A stretch of 44,909 bases of DNA from an uncultured Prevotellaceae bacterium (GTDB lineage Bacteria; Bacteroidota; Bacteroidia; Bacteroidales; Bacteroidaceae): contig CADBAP010000022.1 of NCBI GenBank assembly GCA_902792685.1, positions 1-44,909 on the forward strand. Reading direction: 5' to 3'. Below, piece by piece: positions 24,116-31,559 of this stretch (position 1 is the stretch's first letter; the number at the start of each line of letters is the position of its first letter). The translations under genes and the position numbers were made by a program. The notes under the pieces were generated by a model. The model was not told the origin of the DNA and ran no database searches. It worked only from the letters and a program-made list of their open reading frames with translations.

Positions 24116-24714
24116 ATCTCAGTTCTGTTTAAGATGGCACGTCCGAGGGTGAGTTCGTCGGTATATTCCAGTTCGTCGCCAACGGAGATGCCGCGGGCAA
24201 TCACACTGATTTTCACACCCAACGGCTGCAGCTTGCGCTGGATATAGAAATTGGTGGTGTCGCCCTCCATCGTACTCGCCAACGCCAGGATGACCTCTTC
24301 TACCCCACCCTGACTGACGCGCTCAACCAACGAGTCGATCTCGATGTCAGAAGGTCCGATACCGTCCATCGGTGAGATGATGCCGCCCAGCACATGATAG
24401 AGTCCATGAAACTGCTGGGTGTTCTCGACGGCCATCACGTCCTGGATGTTTTCGACCACACAGATCACCGATTTGTCGCGGCGCGGATCGGAACAGATGG
24501 GACAGACCTCGGTGTCGCTGATGTTGTGGCAGACGCTGCAATGCCTGATATCCTTCCGCACGCGGGCTATCGCTTCAGCAAACTCCTCCACCTCGTCGCA
24601 CGGCTGGCGCAACAGATGGAGAACCAACCTGAGGGCAGTCTTACGACCTACCCCAGGCAGTTTGGAGAATTCCGTAACGGCTTTCTCCAGGAGTTGTGAA
24701 GGATATGATTGCAT
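24112..24714 (-). CDS. recR: Recombination mediator RecR
   Basis: The 200-aa protein acts in the RecF/RecOR pathway, loading RecA on SSB-coated gaps. It has the helix-hairpin-helix start ([20 protein letters not shown], residues 17-36), a four-Cys zinc finger ([16 protein letters not shown], about 58-73) and a Toprim domain with [14 protein letters not shown] and [13 protein letters not shown]. Length and layout are standard. It is the first gene of an overlapping run recR, membrane protein, GT2, GNAT. A 26-nt gap made of TGCGTAA repeats separates it from the upstream barrel gene. Confidence 0.95.
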   Translation of the reverse strand: MQSYPSQLLEKAVTEFSKLPGVGRKTALRLVLHLLRQPCDEVEEFAEAIARVRKDIRHCSVCHNISDTEVCPICSDPRRDKSVICVVENIQDVMAVENTQQFHGLYHVLGGIISPMDGIGPSDIEIDSLVERVSQGGVEEVILALASTMEGDTTNFYIQRKLQPLGVKISVIARGISVGDELEYTDELTLGRAILNRTEI

Positions 24715-24718
24715 TTCT

Positions 24719-24743
24719 AATGCGTAATGCGTAATGCGTAATT
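24719..24743. repeat. Short-period tandem repeat (TGCGTAA unit)
   Basis: Three near-perfect copies of the 7-bp unit TGCGTAA fill the gap between recR and the outer-membrane barrel gene. Confidence 0.8.
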
Positions 24744-25239
24744 AATCGTCGAAGAGGTAGATGCCTACACCTACACGCAGACCGATGGTGGAATAGTTTT
24801 TGTGACTGGTGAACGACTGGTCGTAGTAGATAGCCGGTTCGATGGTCACAGAGCGGTTGAGGAAGAAAGCATAGCCTACCTCCAATCCTGGCATCACGTC
24901 GTTGTGGTTGTGGTCGCAATGAACGAGTTTGGCCGCAGCACCAAAGAACAGACCGCATGATTCCAAATAATAACGTCCACCGACGCCGAGGGTGTAACGG
25001 TCGGCGACAGCATCATTGCTGCTATGCTCGAACGAAGCCTCACCCAGCAACATCAGGTTGTCGGCGATAAAATAACCGCCCTGAGCCTGCAAGCCTAACG
25101 TAAACTTGTCGTTGCCGTTGTAATGAAGGTTCAAACCTGTAAGGGAAGCTCCAATGTATCCCTTACCTTTCTGGAACTGTGCACTTGCGCTCAATGTCAT
25201 GATGCAAGCTGCAACCAAAAGAAATAATTTCTTTGTCAT
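24742..25239 (-). CDS. Small outer-membrane beta-barrel protein
   Basis: The 165-aa product has a signal peptide (MTKKLFLLVAACIMTLSASA, cleavage before QFQKG) and about eight alternating amphipathic strands of the OmpW/OmpX/OMP_b-brl type, for example GYIGASLTGLNLHY, FTLGLQAQGGYFIADNL and the final aromatic-ending strand GLRVGVGIYLFDD. A small porin-like or adhesion barrel is likely; no ligand can be named. It lies between cstA and recR on the same strand. Confidence 0.8.
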   Translation of the reverse strand: MTKKLFLLVAACIMTLSASAQFQKGKGYIGASLTGLNLHYNGNDKFTLGLQAQGGYFIADNLMLLGEASFEHSSNDAVADRYTLGVGGRYYLESCGLFFGAAAKLVHCDHNHNDVMPGLEVGYAFFLNRSVTIEPAIYYDQSFTSHKNYSTIGLRVGVGIYLFDD

Positions 25240-25277
25240 AATTGTTTTATTTTGAATGAATAATATTCTAGGGAGTC

Positions 25278-26777
25278 TTAAGCCTCCCCATCAGGGGGGA
25301 GGTTGGAGGGGGCTTTTCTCATCTTCCACACCCCAAACCAGATGATGGCAATAGCGAGGGCGATACCACCCATCGCATAGCTGAGCGTCTGCGGCAGGTT
25401 GAATGCCTGCGGGCTGACGAAGAGGAAGGTGACGCATACCGTTGTCATAAACAGGGCGGGAATGAGCGTAATCCAGTAGTTCTTCTTGTTTTGCACGAGA
25501 TAGACGGTCAGCGTCCACAATGTGAATACAGACAGCGTCTGATTTGACCAGCCGAACCAATTCCAGATTCTGTTGAAGCCTTCAATATCGGACATCTGCC
25601 ACACCAGCAGGGCGATGGCAAGGGCGAACATCGGGATACACACCGACAGACGGCGACGGATGGAATGTTGCTCGAAATGCAGGAAGTCGGCAATGATCAG
25701 ACGGGCACTGCGGAAAGCAGTGTCACCACTGGTAATCGGCGCTGCCACTACACCCAGCATCGCGAGGATGCCGCCAGCAACGCCCAACCAGTCTTTGCAC
25801 ATGATATTCACAACGGAAGGTGCATCGCTCAACGCATCCTTGCCGCCAGCCACCAGCTCGTAACCTGGGGTGGGTTCCTGATAGAAGAAATACATCGCTA
25901 CCGATGCCCAGATCAAAGCCACGATACCTTCGGTAATCATCGCACCATAGAAGATAGGACGACCCTGTTTCTCATGCTTCACACAACGCGCCATCAACGG
26001 ACTCTGGGTTGCATGGAAACCACTGATGGCTCCACAGGCGATGGTGATGAACAAGCCAGGGAATATCAGGCTCTTGGCACCAAAGTGCTCAGCTCCCATA
26101 TTGCCGAACTCTTGCCACAGCTCTGGTATCTGCGGCCATTTGACAAACATCACTACCATCAATGCTAACGCCATAAAAATCAGCGAGATAGCAAAAAGAG
26201 GATAAATCTTTCCTATAATCTTATCGATAGGCAACAGTGTGGCAATGATGTAGTAGATGAAGATGACGGCTATCCAGAAGAAATAGCTACCAAACTGTTC
26301 GACGAAGAAGGCAGGTTCCCAGATGCCGCCCAGGATTTTGGCAGGACTGAACACAAACACGACGCCTACCATCATCAGCAGCAGGACGGAGAAAACCAGC
26401 ATCACCTGCTTGGTGACTTTTCCCAAGTACGTACCCACCATATCGGGCAGGTTGGCTCCTCCGTGACGGATGGAGAGCATACCACTCAGGTAGTCGTGAA
26501 CAGCACCAGCAAAGATGCAGCCGAAGACAATCCACAGATAGGCTACAGGTCCGAACTTCGCACCCATGATGGCTCCGAAGATAGGACCCGTTCCTGCGAT
26601 ATTCAGAAACTGGATCATGAAAACCTTCCAACTGGGCATGACGATATAATCTACCCCATCGGCCTTCGCAACGGCAGGAGTAGGACGGTCGTCAGGACCA
26701 AAAATCTTCTCAACAATCTTTCCGTAAACCACATATCCCAACACCAGCAGGACAAGTGCCACCACAAATGAAATCAT
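25278..26777 (-). CDS. cstA: Carbon starvation protein CstA (peptide/pyruvate transporter family)
   Basis: The 499-aa inner-membrane protein has about 13 hydrophobic segments and the CstA signatures FLNIAGTGPIFGAIMGAKFGP (about residues 57-77), AGAVHDYLSGMLSIRHGG (91-108) and SGFHATQSPL in the middle. The family imports peptides or pyruvate under nutrient limitation. It is shorter than E. coli CstA (about 700 aa), as usual for Bacteroidota. The final residues (KAPSNLPPDGEA) are encoded by a GC-rich palindromic element that supplies the stop. A TACCTTTG -7 box at 26810-26817 is seen, with a poor -33. Confidence 0.92.
   Translation of the reverse strand: MISFVVALVLLVLGYVVYGKIVEKIFGPDDRPTPAVAKADGVDYIVMPSWKVFMIQFLNIAGTGPIFGAIMGAKFGPVAYLWIVFGCIFAGAVHDYLSGMLSIRHGGANLPDMVGTYLGKVTKQVMLVFSVLLLMMVGVVFVFSPAKILGGIWEPAFFVEQFGSYFFWIAVIFIYYIIATLLPIDKIIGKIYPLFAISLIFMALALMVVMFVKWPQIPELWQEFGNMGAEHFGAKSLIFPGLFITIACGAISGFHATQSPLMARCVKHEKQGRPIFYGAMITEGIVALIWASVAMYFFYQEPTPGYELVAGGKDALSDAPSVVNIMCKDWLGVAGGILAMLGVVAAPITSGDTAFRSARLIIADFLHFEQHSIRRRLSVCIPMFALAIALLVWQMSDIEGFNRIWNWFGWSNQTLSVFTLWTLTVYLVQNKKNYWITLIPALFMTTVCVTFLFVSPQAFNLPQTLSYAMGGIALAIAIIWFGVWKMRKAPSNLPPDGEA
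25281..25317. repeat. GC-rich palindromic element forming the 3' end of cstA, copy 6
   Basis: GCCTCCCCATCAGGGGGGAGG followed by TTGGAGGGGGC encodes the last residues of CstA and may also act as a terminator. Confidence 0.7.
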
Positions 26778-26809
26778 CTTTTATTATCTATTTTTTCTAT
26801 TTTATCGGA

Positions 26810-26817
26810 CAAAGGTA
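26810..26817 (-). promoter_or_regulatory. -7 box of cstA
   Basis: TACCTTTG on the minus strand, about 33 nt before the cstA start; the -33 position reads TTTC. Confidence 0.45.
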
Positions 26818-26849
26818 CGATTTTTATTCGAAATACTGAAAATATTTAT

Positions 26850-26857
26850 TATCTTTG
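26850..26857 (+). promoter_or_regulatory. -7 box of GHL10-type gene
   Basis: TATCTTTG lies 18 nt before the ATG at 26876; the -33 region is an AT-rich tract without a clear TTTG. Confidence 0.5.
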
Positions 26858-26875
26858 TGCAAAATTTACGAAATC

Positions 26876-28507
26876 ATGAGACGAAGACTTCTATTCACGA
26901 TAGCAATCTTATGTGCGCTAACCGCTTTTGCACAAGTGCCGAAACACGAACTGCGTGCCGTCTGGCTCACCACCGTCAAGAATCTCGACTGGCCGAAAAC
27001 ACTTGTGAAGAGTCCTGCCGACGTGCAGAAACAGAAGGCGGAGTTGTGCCGTATCCTCGACAAACTGCAGCAGGCAAACGTCAATACGGTGCTGTTGCAG
27101 ACGCGTGTGAGGGCAGCCGTCATCTATCCATCCGACATTGAACCGTGGGATGTCTGCATGACGGGCACACACGGAAGGAATCCTGGCTACGATGCGTTGC
27201 AGTTTGCCATCGACGAGTGTCATGCTCGCGGAATGGAGTGTCACGCGTGGCTTTGTACGCTGCCCGTAGGCAAATGGGACGCGCCAGCTTGTAAGGCCAT
27301 CCGCAAACGGCTGCCCCACCTTATATATAAAATAGGTGACGAAGGATTTATGCGGCCGGAGTCGCCAGAGACAGCCGACTATCTCGCCAGCATCGCCCGC
27401 GAAGTGGTTACGCGGTATGATGTCGATGGCATCCACCTCGACTATATCCGTTATCCGGAGCAACAGGCCATCCGTATCAGCGGTAACGAGGCTCGTTCCA
27501 ATATCACCCGTATCGTACGGGCTATCCATGATGCGGTGAAAAGCGTGAAGCCATACGTGAAACTCAGCTGTTCACCTATCGGCAAGCATGCCGACCTGCG
27601 CATTCAGTCGAGTCGCGGATGGAATGCACGCGACAAAGTGTATCAGGACGCCCAGGAATGGATGCGCACAGGACTGATGGATCAGCTTTATCCGATGATG
27701 TATTTCCGAGGCAACAACTTCTATCCTTTCGCCGTTGACTGGAAAGAGAAAGAATATGGAGGCGCTGTGGCCGCAGGACTGGGCATCTACTGTCTGGATC
27801 GCAGCGAAGGAAACTGGCCGCTGGAGGAGATACAGCGCCAGCTGAACACCACCCGACAGCTGGGATTAGGTCATGCGTACTTCCGCAGTCAGTTTTTTAC
27901 TGACAATACAAAAGGTGTTTATAACCTGATAGCCAACGACATAGACCGCTACCCTGCCCTCGTTCCGCCGATGCGGAATAAAAACACCCATCACTCATCA
28001 CCCAACACCCATCACCCAACACCCATCACCCTTTCCCTCTCCCCCCACTACATCGTCCTTTCCTGGGATGGTGATGCCCCGCTTTATAATGTCTATGCCT
28101 CACGCGAGTTGCCTGTCAATACGGATGATGCCCGCAACCTCATCGCTATGAGACTGACCCAAAAACAGTTGGTGTTCGAAAATACACCGCTCACCAGACA
28201 GATGAACTACGTGGTGACGGCGATGGACCGTTTCGGCAACGAGAGCGTACCCCAGCAGTCGGCTGCTGTCAGCACGCAAAACGCCTTCCTGCCCAACGAC
28301 GGAAAGACGCTCGTTGTTGACACCCAAGAACTCTCCAACAAAGACTATTTCCTGATACAGACCCTACAGGGAACCACCGTCGCCAGCCGCAGAGCCTATC
28401 GCAGCCACATCGATATCGCCGACCTTCCCGATGGCACCTATCAGTTGCGCAGCGTCAACAAAAAAGGCGTTGCTCATCGCATCGCCTTCTTTATCATTAA
28501 AAGATAA
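26876..28507 (+). CDS. GHL10/YngK-type glycoside hydrolase, exported
   Basis: The 543-aa product has a signal peptide (MRRRLLFTIAILCALTAFA, then QVPKHELRAVWL) and a TIM-barrel of the glycosyl-hydrolase-like 10 (DUF187/YngK) family. Typical stretches are ELRAVWLTTVKNLDWP (about residues 24-39), QQANVNTVLLQTRVRA, YDVDGIHLDYIRYPE (about 181-195) and the SPIGKHAD region. A fibronectin-like C-terminal half follows, with a link encoded by a short tandem repeat (THHSSPNTHHPTPIT, about residues 371-386). Family members act on peptidoglycan-like or other glycans; the substrate here is not decided. ATG at 26876 gives the signal peptide. Confidence 0.85.
   Translation: MRRRLLFTIAILCALTAFAQVPKHELRAVWLTTVKNLDWPKTLVKSPADVQKQKAELCRILDKLQQANVNTVLLQTRVRAAVIYPSDIEPWDVCMTGTHGRNPGYDALQFAIDECHARGMECHAWLCTLPVGKWDAPACKAIRKRLPHLIYKIGDEGFMRPESPETADYLASIAREVVTRYDVDGIHLDYIRYPEQQAIRISGNEARSNITRIVRAIHDAVKSVKPYVKLSCSPIGKHADLRIQSSRGWNARDKVYQDAQEWMRTGLMDQLYPMMYFRGNNFYPFAVDWKEKEYGGAVAAGLGIYCLDRSEGNWPLEEIQRQLNTTRQLGLGHAYFRSQFFTDNTKGVYNLIANDIDRYPALVPPMRNKNTHHSSPNTHHPTPITLSLSPHYIVLSWDGDAPLYNVYASRELPVNTDDARNLIAMRLTQKQLVFENTPLTRQMNYVVTAMDRFGNESVPQQSAAVSTQNAFLPNDGKTLVVDTQELSNKDYFLIQTLQGTTVASRRAYRSHIDIADLPDGTYQLRSVNKKGVAHRIAFFIIKR
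27984..28031. repeat. Short-period repeat inside the GHL10-type gene
   Basis: CACCCATCA/CACCCAACA units (about five) are read in frame as a Thr/His/Pro-rich linker between the barrel and the C-terminal domains. Confidence 0.75.
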
Positions 28508-28536
28508 TTATTCTTCCAGCCTTTATTTGCCGTAGG

Positions 28537-28574
28537 CTTCCCCCCTCCCCTTGGGAGGGAAAAGGGGTGAGGCT
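28537..28574. repeat. GC-rich palindromic element, copy 7
   Basis: CCCTCCCCTTGGGAGGGAA followed by AAGGGGTGAGGC lies between the convergent GHL10-type gene and guaA and probably serves as their common hairpin. Confidence 0.7.
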
Positions 28575-30248
28575 TTATTCCCACTCAATCGTCGAAGGTG
28601 GTTTGGAGGAGATGTCATAACAAACGCGGTTGACACCTTTCACCTTATTGATAATCTCATTCGACACTTTTGCCAGGAAGTCGTACGGCAGATGTGCCCA
28701 GTCGGCAGTCATCGCATCGGTAGAGGTGACAGCACGCAGGGCAACGGGGTTCTCATAGGTGCGCTCGTCACCCATCACGCCCACGCTGCGAACGGTACTC
28801 AGCAATACGGCACCTGCCTGCCAGATCTGGTCGTACAGAGAGACTTCTATCTCGCCGTCTTGCATCGCTGCAGGAACGCCGGCAGCCAACACACGACGCG
28901 CTTCTTCACCGCTGAGCTTCACCTTGTATTCGCGCAAACCGCGGATATAGATATCGTCGGCATCCTGTAAGACGCGCACTTTCTCTGGTGTGATGTCACC
29001 CAGAATACGGACAGCCAGACCCGGCCCTGGGAACGGGTGACGGGTGATCAGGTGTTCAGGCATTCCCATCTGGCGACCTACACGACGCACCTCGTCTTTG
29101 AACAGCCACTTCAGCGGTTCACACAGCTGGAGGTTCATCTCCTTGGGCAAGCCGCCCACATTATGATGACTCTTGATAACCTTACCCGTGATATTCAGTG
29201 ACTCGATGCGGTCAGGATAGATGGTGCCTTGAGCCAACCAACGAACAGCCCCTTCCTGTCCTCCACCATTAGAATTGATGATGGCCTTAGCCTGCTCATT
29301 GAACACCTCGATGAAGTCGCGACCGATAATCTTGCGCTTCTGTTCCGGATCGGTGACGCCGGCAAGGTCGGAGAAGAACTTCTCGCTGGCATCCACACCT
29401 ATCACGTTCAAGCCCAGCACCTTATAGTCTTCCATCACCTGCGTAAACTCATTCTTGCGCAACATACCGTGATCCACGAAGATACAGGTCAGCCGATCGC
29501 CGATAGCTTTGTTCAACAACACAGCAGCAACGCTGGAGTCAACACCTCCCGACAAACCCAAGATCACACGGTCGCTGCCTATCTGCTCGCGGAGTTCGGC
29601 AACAGTCGTATCGACAAACGACGCTGCACTCCAGTCTTGCTTGGAACCACAGATGTCAACCACGAAATTCTTCAGCAGCAGGGAACCCTGAATGGTGTGG
29701 AACACCTCCGGATGGAACTGGACGGCAAAAAGAGAAGACCCACCCCCATCCCCTCCCTGTGAGGGAGGGGTGTTAAATGCCTGCTTCCAATATGCGGCGT
29801 ATTTCACATCCTTGGTAGAAGCGATACACTCAAAGCCGTCGGGAATGGCGGTGATGGTGTCGCCGTGACTCATCCACACCTGTGAGTGCTGGTCGAAACC
29901 CTTGAACAAAGGATTCTGCGTGTCAACGGTCTCCAGATGGGCGCGACCATACTCGCGGGTATTGGTCTTCTCCACCTTTCCGCCGTTGGCATAGGAGATA
30001 TATTGCGAACCGTAGCAGATACCCAATACCGGCACCTTGCCTACAAACTGGCTGAGGTCAACCTTGAAAGCCTCTGGGTCGTGAACGGAAAACGGCGAGC
30101 CGCTCAGGATGACACCGATAACGGAGTCATCGTCCACAGGGAATTTGTTGTAAGGAAGAATCTCACAAAATGTGTCCAGTTCACGTACACGACGGCCAAT
30201 CAGCTGCGTTGTCTGTGAACCGAAATCCAGAATAATAATCTTTTGCAT
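28575..30248 (-). CDS. guaA: GMP synthase (glutamine-hydrolysing) GuaA with repeat-encoded insertion
   Basis: The 557-aa enzyme converts XMP to GMP. The class I glutamine amidotransferase domain has the nucleophile in GICYGSQ (Cys78) and the His/Glu pair in QFHPEVFH (His179, Glu181). The ATP-pyrophosphatase domain has the PP-loop LSGGVDSS (about residue 225), and the C-terminal dimer domain has [14 protein letters not shown] and ends KPPSTIEWE. Typical GuaA proteins are 507-525 aa. About 15-20 of the extra residues (154-173, with [13 protein letters not shown]) are encoded by a palindromic repeat inserted directly before the catalytic His strand. guaA starts 6 nt after the MurU-like stop, so they form one operon. 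Confidence 0.95.
   Translation of the reverse strand: MQKIIILDFGSQTTQLIGRRVRELDTFCEILPYNKFPVDDDSVIGVILSGSPFSVHDPEAFKVDLSQFVGKVPVLGICYGSQYISYANGGKVEKTNTREYGRAHLETVDTQNPLFKGFDQHSQVWMSHGDTITAIPDGFECIASTKDVKYAAYWKQAFNTPPSQGGDGGGSSLFAVQFHPEVFHTIQGSLLLKNFVVDICGSKQDWSAASFVDTTVAELREQIGSDRVILGLSGGVDSSVAAVLLNKAIGDRLTCIFVDHGMLRKNEFTQVMEDYKVLGLNVIGVDASEKFFSDLAGVTDPEQKRKIIGRDFIEVFNEQAKAIINSNGGGQEGAVRWLAQGTIYPDRIESLNITGKVIKSHHNVGGLPKEMNLQLCEPLKWLFKDEVRRVGRQMGMPEHLITRHPFPGPGLAVRILGDITPEKVRVLQDADDIYIRGLREYKVKLSGEEARRVLAAGVPAAMQDGEIEVSLYDQIWQAGAVLLSTVRSVGVMGDERTYENPVALRAVTSTDAMTADWAHLPYDFLAKVSNEIINKVKGVNRVCYDISSKPPSTIEWE
29735..29773. repeat. GC-rich palindromic element inside guaA, copy 8
   Basis: AGACCCACCCCCATCCCCTC followed by CCTGTGAGGGAGGGG is the complete element, nearly identical to the one ending hisD, here in frame on the opposite strand of guaA. 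Confidence 0.8.
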
Positions 30249-30254
30249 CGTATT

Positions 30255-30983
30255 TTATTTATTTAAAAATTTCTCAGCTTCTTCCAGCGAATCGAGCTTG
30301 CCTACGTCCAGCAGACGGAGATCATGAGCCACGTAGCCTCGAATCAGGTGATCGCCACAGGCCTTCAGGTAGAAGTCCATAATGGGAAAACGATCGGGCC
30401 AGTCAGCCAACAGGGGTGCTAACGACGGATGAAACATGTGGATACCGCTGAAAGCAAGGAGCAGCCGCTGACCATCGACCTTTGACCTTTGACGATCAGC
30501 TATCGGGCCTTTCACCTCTCCCGTTTCGATATTCGTCCAACCCTGCAGACGCATCTCGTCGTTGAACAGCAGATAGCGTTTGGTTTGGCGCTGACTGACA
30601 ACGAGCAACGGAGCATCGGTGGGCAACGACTGGAGATCGAGATTACTCAGGATATCGACATTATGAATCAGGATCGGTTCTGTAGGGTCAAAAAGCGGAA
30701 GCGCTTTCTTGATGCCGCCGCCTGTCTCCAACAGCGCCTCACGTTCGTCAGAGATACGGATATCCAGCCCGAAGTTGTTTTGTTCCTTCAGGAAGTCGAT
30801 AATCTGGTCAGCAAAATGATGGACATTGACGACAATACGCTCATAACCCGCATCCTTCAAACGAAGCACTACATGTTCGAGCAACGGCTTTCCGCCAACC
30901 CTCACCAATGCCTTCGGCATCGTGTCGGTCAACGGTTTCAAACGGGTTCCCAAGCCCGCTGCAAATATCATTGCTTGCTTCAT
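30255..30983 (-). CDS. MurU-like sugar-phosphate nucleotidyltransferase
   Basis: The 242-aa nucleotidyltransferase has the signature MIFAAGLGTRLKPLTDTMPKAL (residues 5-26), VGGKPLLEHV, VNVHHFADQI, LLETGGGIKKAL (84-95) and the metal-binding HNVDIL (107-112). The pattern fits N-acetylmuramate-1-phosphate uridylyltransferase (MurU) or mannose-1-P guanylyltransferase. The former is favoured because an AmgK-like kinase gene lies upstream. Residues 161-174 (IADRQRSKVDGQRL) are encoded by a GACCTTT-type tandem repeat inserted in frame. ATG at 30983 follows the -7 box by 5 nt, so the mRNA is probably leaderless. It is followed by guaA. Confidence 0.87.
   Translation of the reverse strand: MKQAMIFAAGLGTRLKPLTDTMPKALVRVGGKPLLEHVVLRLKDAGYERIVVNVHHFADQIIDFLKEQNNFGLDIRISDEREALLETGGGIKKALPLFDPTEPILIHNVDILSNLDLQSLPTDAPLLVVSQRQTKRYLLFNDEMRLQGWTNIETGEVKGPIADRQRSKVDGQRLLLAFSGIHMFHPSLAPLLADWPDRFPIMDFYLKACGDHLIRGYVAHDLRLLDVGKLDSLEEAEKFLNK
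30467..30502. repeat. Short-period repeat inside the MurU-like gene
   Basis: GACCTTTGACCTTTGAC with flanking GCTGACCATC/GACGATCAGC inverted words is read in frame. Confidence 0.7.
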
Positions 30984-30988
30984 GGGGA

Positions 30989-31020
30989 CAAAAGTAGGAA
31001 AAAAATTGGAGATATGCAAA
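30989..31020 (-). promoter_or_regulatory. Promoter of MurU-like gene and guaA (predicted leaderless)
   Basis: On the minus strand TTTG, exactly 20 nt and TACTTTTG; only 5 nt lie between the -7 box and the ATG. Confidence 0.75.
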
Positions 31021-31036
31021 TAAAATATTATCTTTG
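31006..31036 (+). promoter_or_regulatory. Promoter of the 154-aa gene, overlapping the divergent promoter
   Basis: TTG (31006-31008), 20 nt and TATCTTTG (31029-31036). The boxes interleave with those of the minus-strand promoter, so the two may exclude each other. Confidence 0.65.
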
Positions 31037-31076
31037 CCACCACAATTATTTCACCTTATCTAAAACTTATCGTACG

Positions 31077-31541
31077 ATGACAGACAGAAAAGAATGGCTC
31101 AAGCCCTATCGCGACATTATAGACCAGCAGTTCCAGCTCACTCCTGAAGCCCGTCAGGATGTTGATGCTTTTTTCAGTCGTTTGGAGCAGAAAGCAGCTG
31201 AATGCAGCAGTCAGGCAGCTTTCGCCACAGCTTTTATGGAGAGTCCGATGTATCAGGAATACACGAATCTCTTTACCAAATACAGCAAGATGGTGACAAC
31301 CGCTACAGGTGAGACGGCTGAAGAAGCTACCAAGACGATGAAGAAACAGGCGGCAAAGTCTGCTGCCACAGGATATGTGAGTTCAATGGCCAACCAGGAA
31401 GTGAACATCGCCGTCTCGCACATGCTTCCTGACGAGATCAACCAGTTGCGCTGGGGCGGTCTTCGCGCTATTCCCATCATCGGTCCTATCGTTCAGTGGA
31501 TAGACAATATCGAGTGGATTCGAAGACTGCTGGGAAAATAA
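31077..31541 (+). CDS. Hypothetical 154-aa protein with hydrophobic C-terminal segment
   Basis: The family is not recognised. The first half is charged and helical (MTDRKEWLKPYRDIIDQQF, FFSRLEQKAAECSS). A Thr/Ala/Lys-rich middle (ATGETAEEATKTMKKQAAKS) follows, and then an apolar segment GGLRAIPIIGPIVQWIDN, which could insert in or lie on a membrane. No signal peptide is present, so it is probably cytosolic or peripheral. It sits convergent to the kinase-RapZ fusion gene (18 nt between stops) and divergent from the MurU-like gene, splitting a kinase-nucleotidyltransferase pair that would otherwise be adjacent. Confidence 0.75.
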   Translation: MTDRKEWLKPYRDIIDQQFQLTPEARQDVDAFFSRLEQKAAECSSQAAFATAFMESPMYQEYTNLFTKYSKMVTTATGETAEEATKTMKKQAAKSAATGYVSSMANQEVNIAVSHMLPDEINQLRWGGLRAIPIIGPIVQWIDNIEWIRRLLGK

Positions 31542-31559
31542 CGCGCTCGAATCCCTTTC

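Noticed and set aside
30489-31076. Long in-frame extension before the 154-aa protein
   Set aside because: It is antisense to the MurU-like gene; the promoter and ATG at 31077 explain the gene better.
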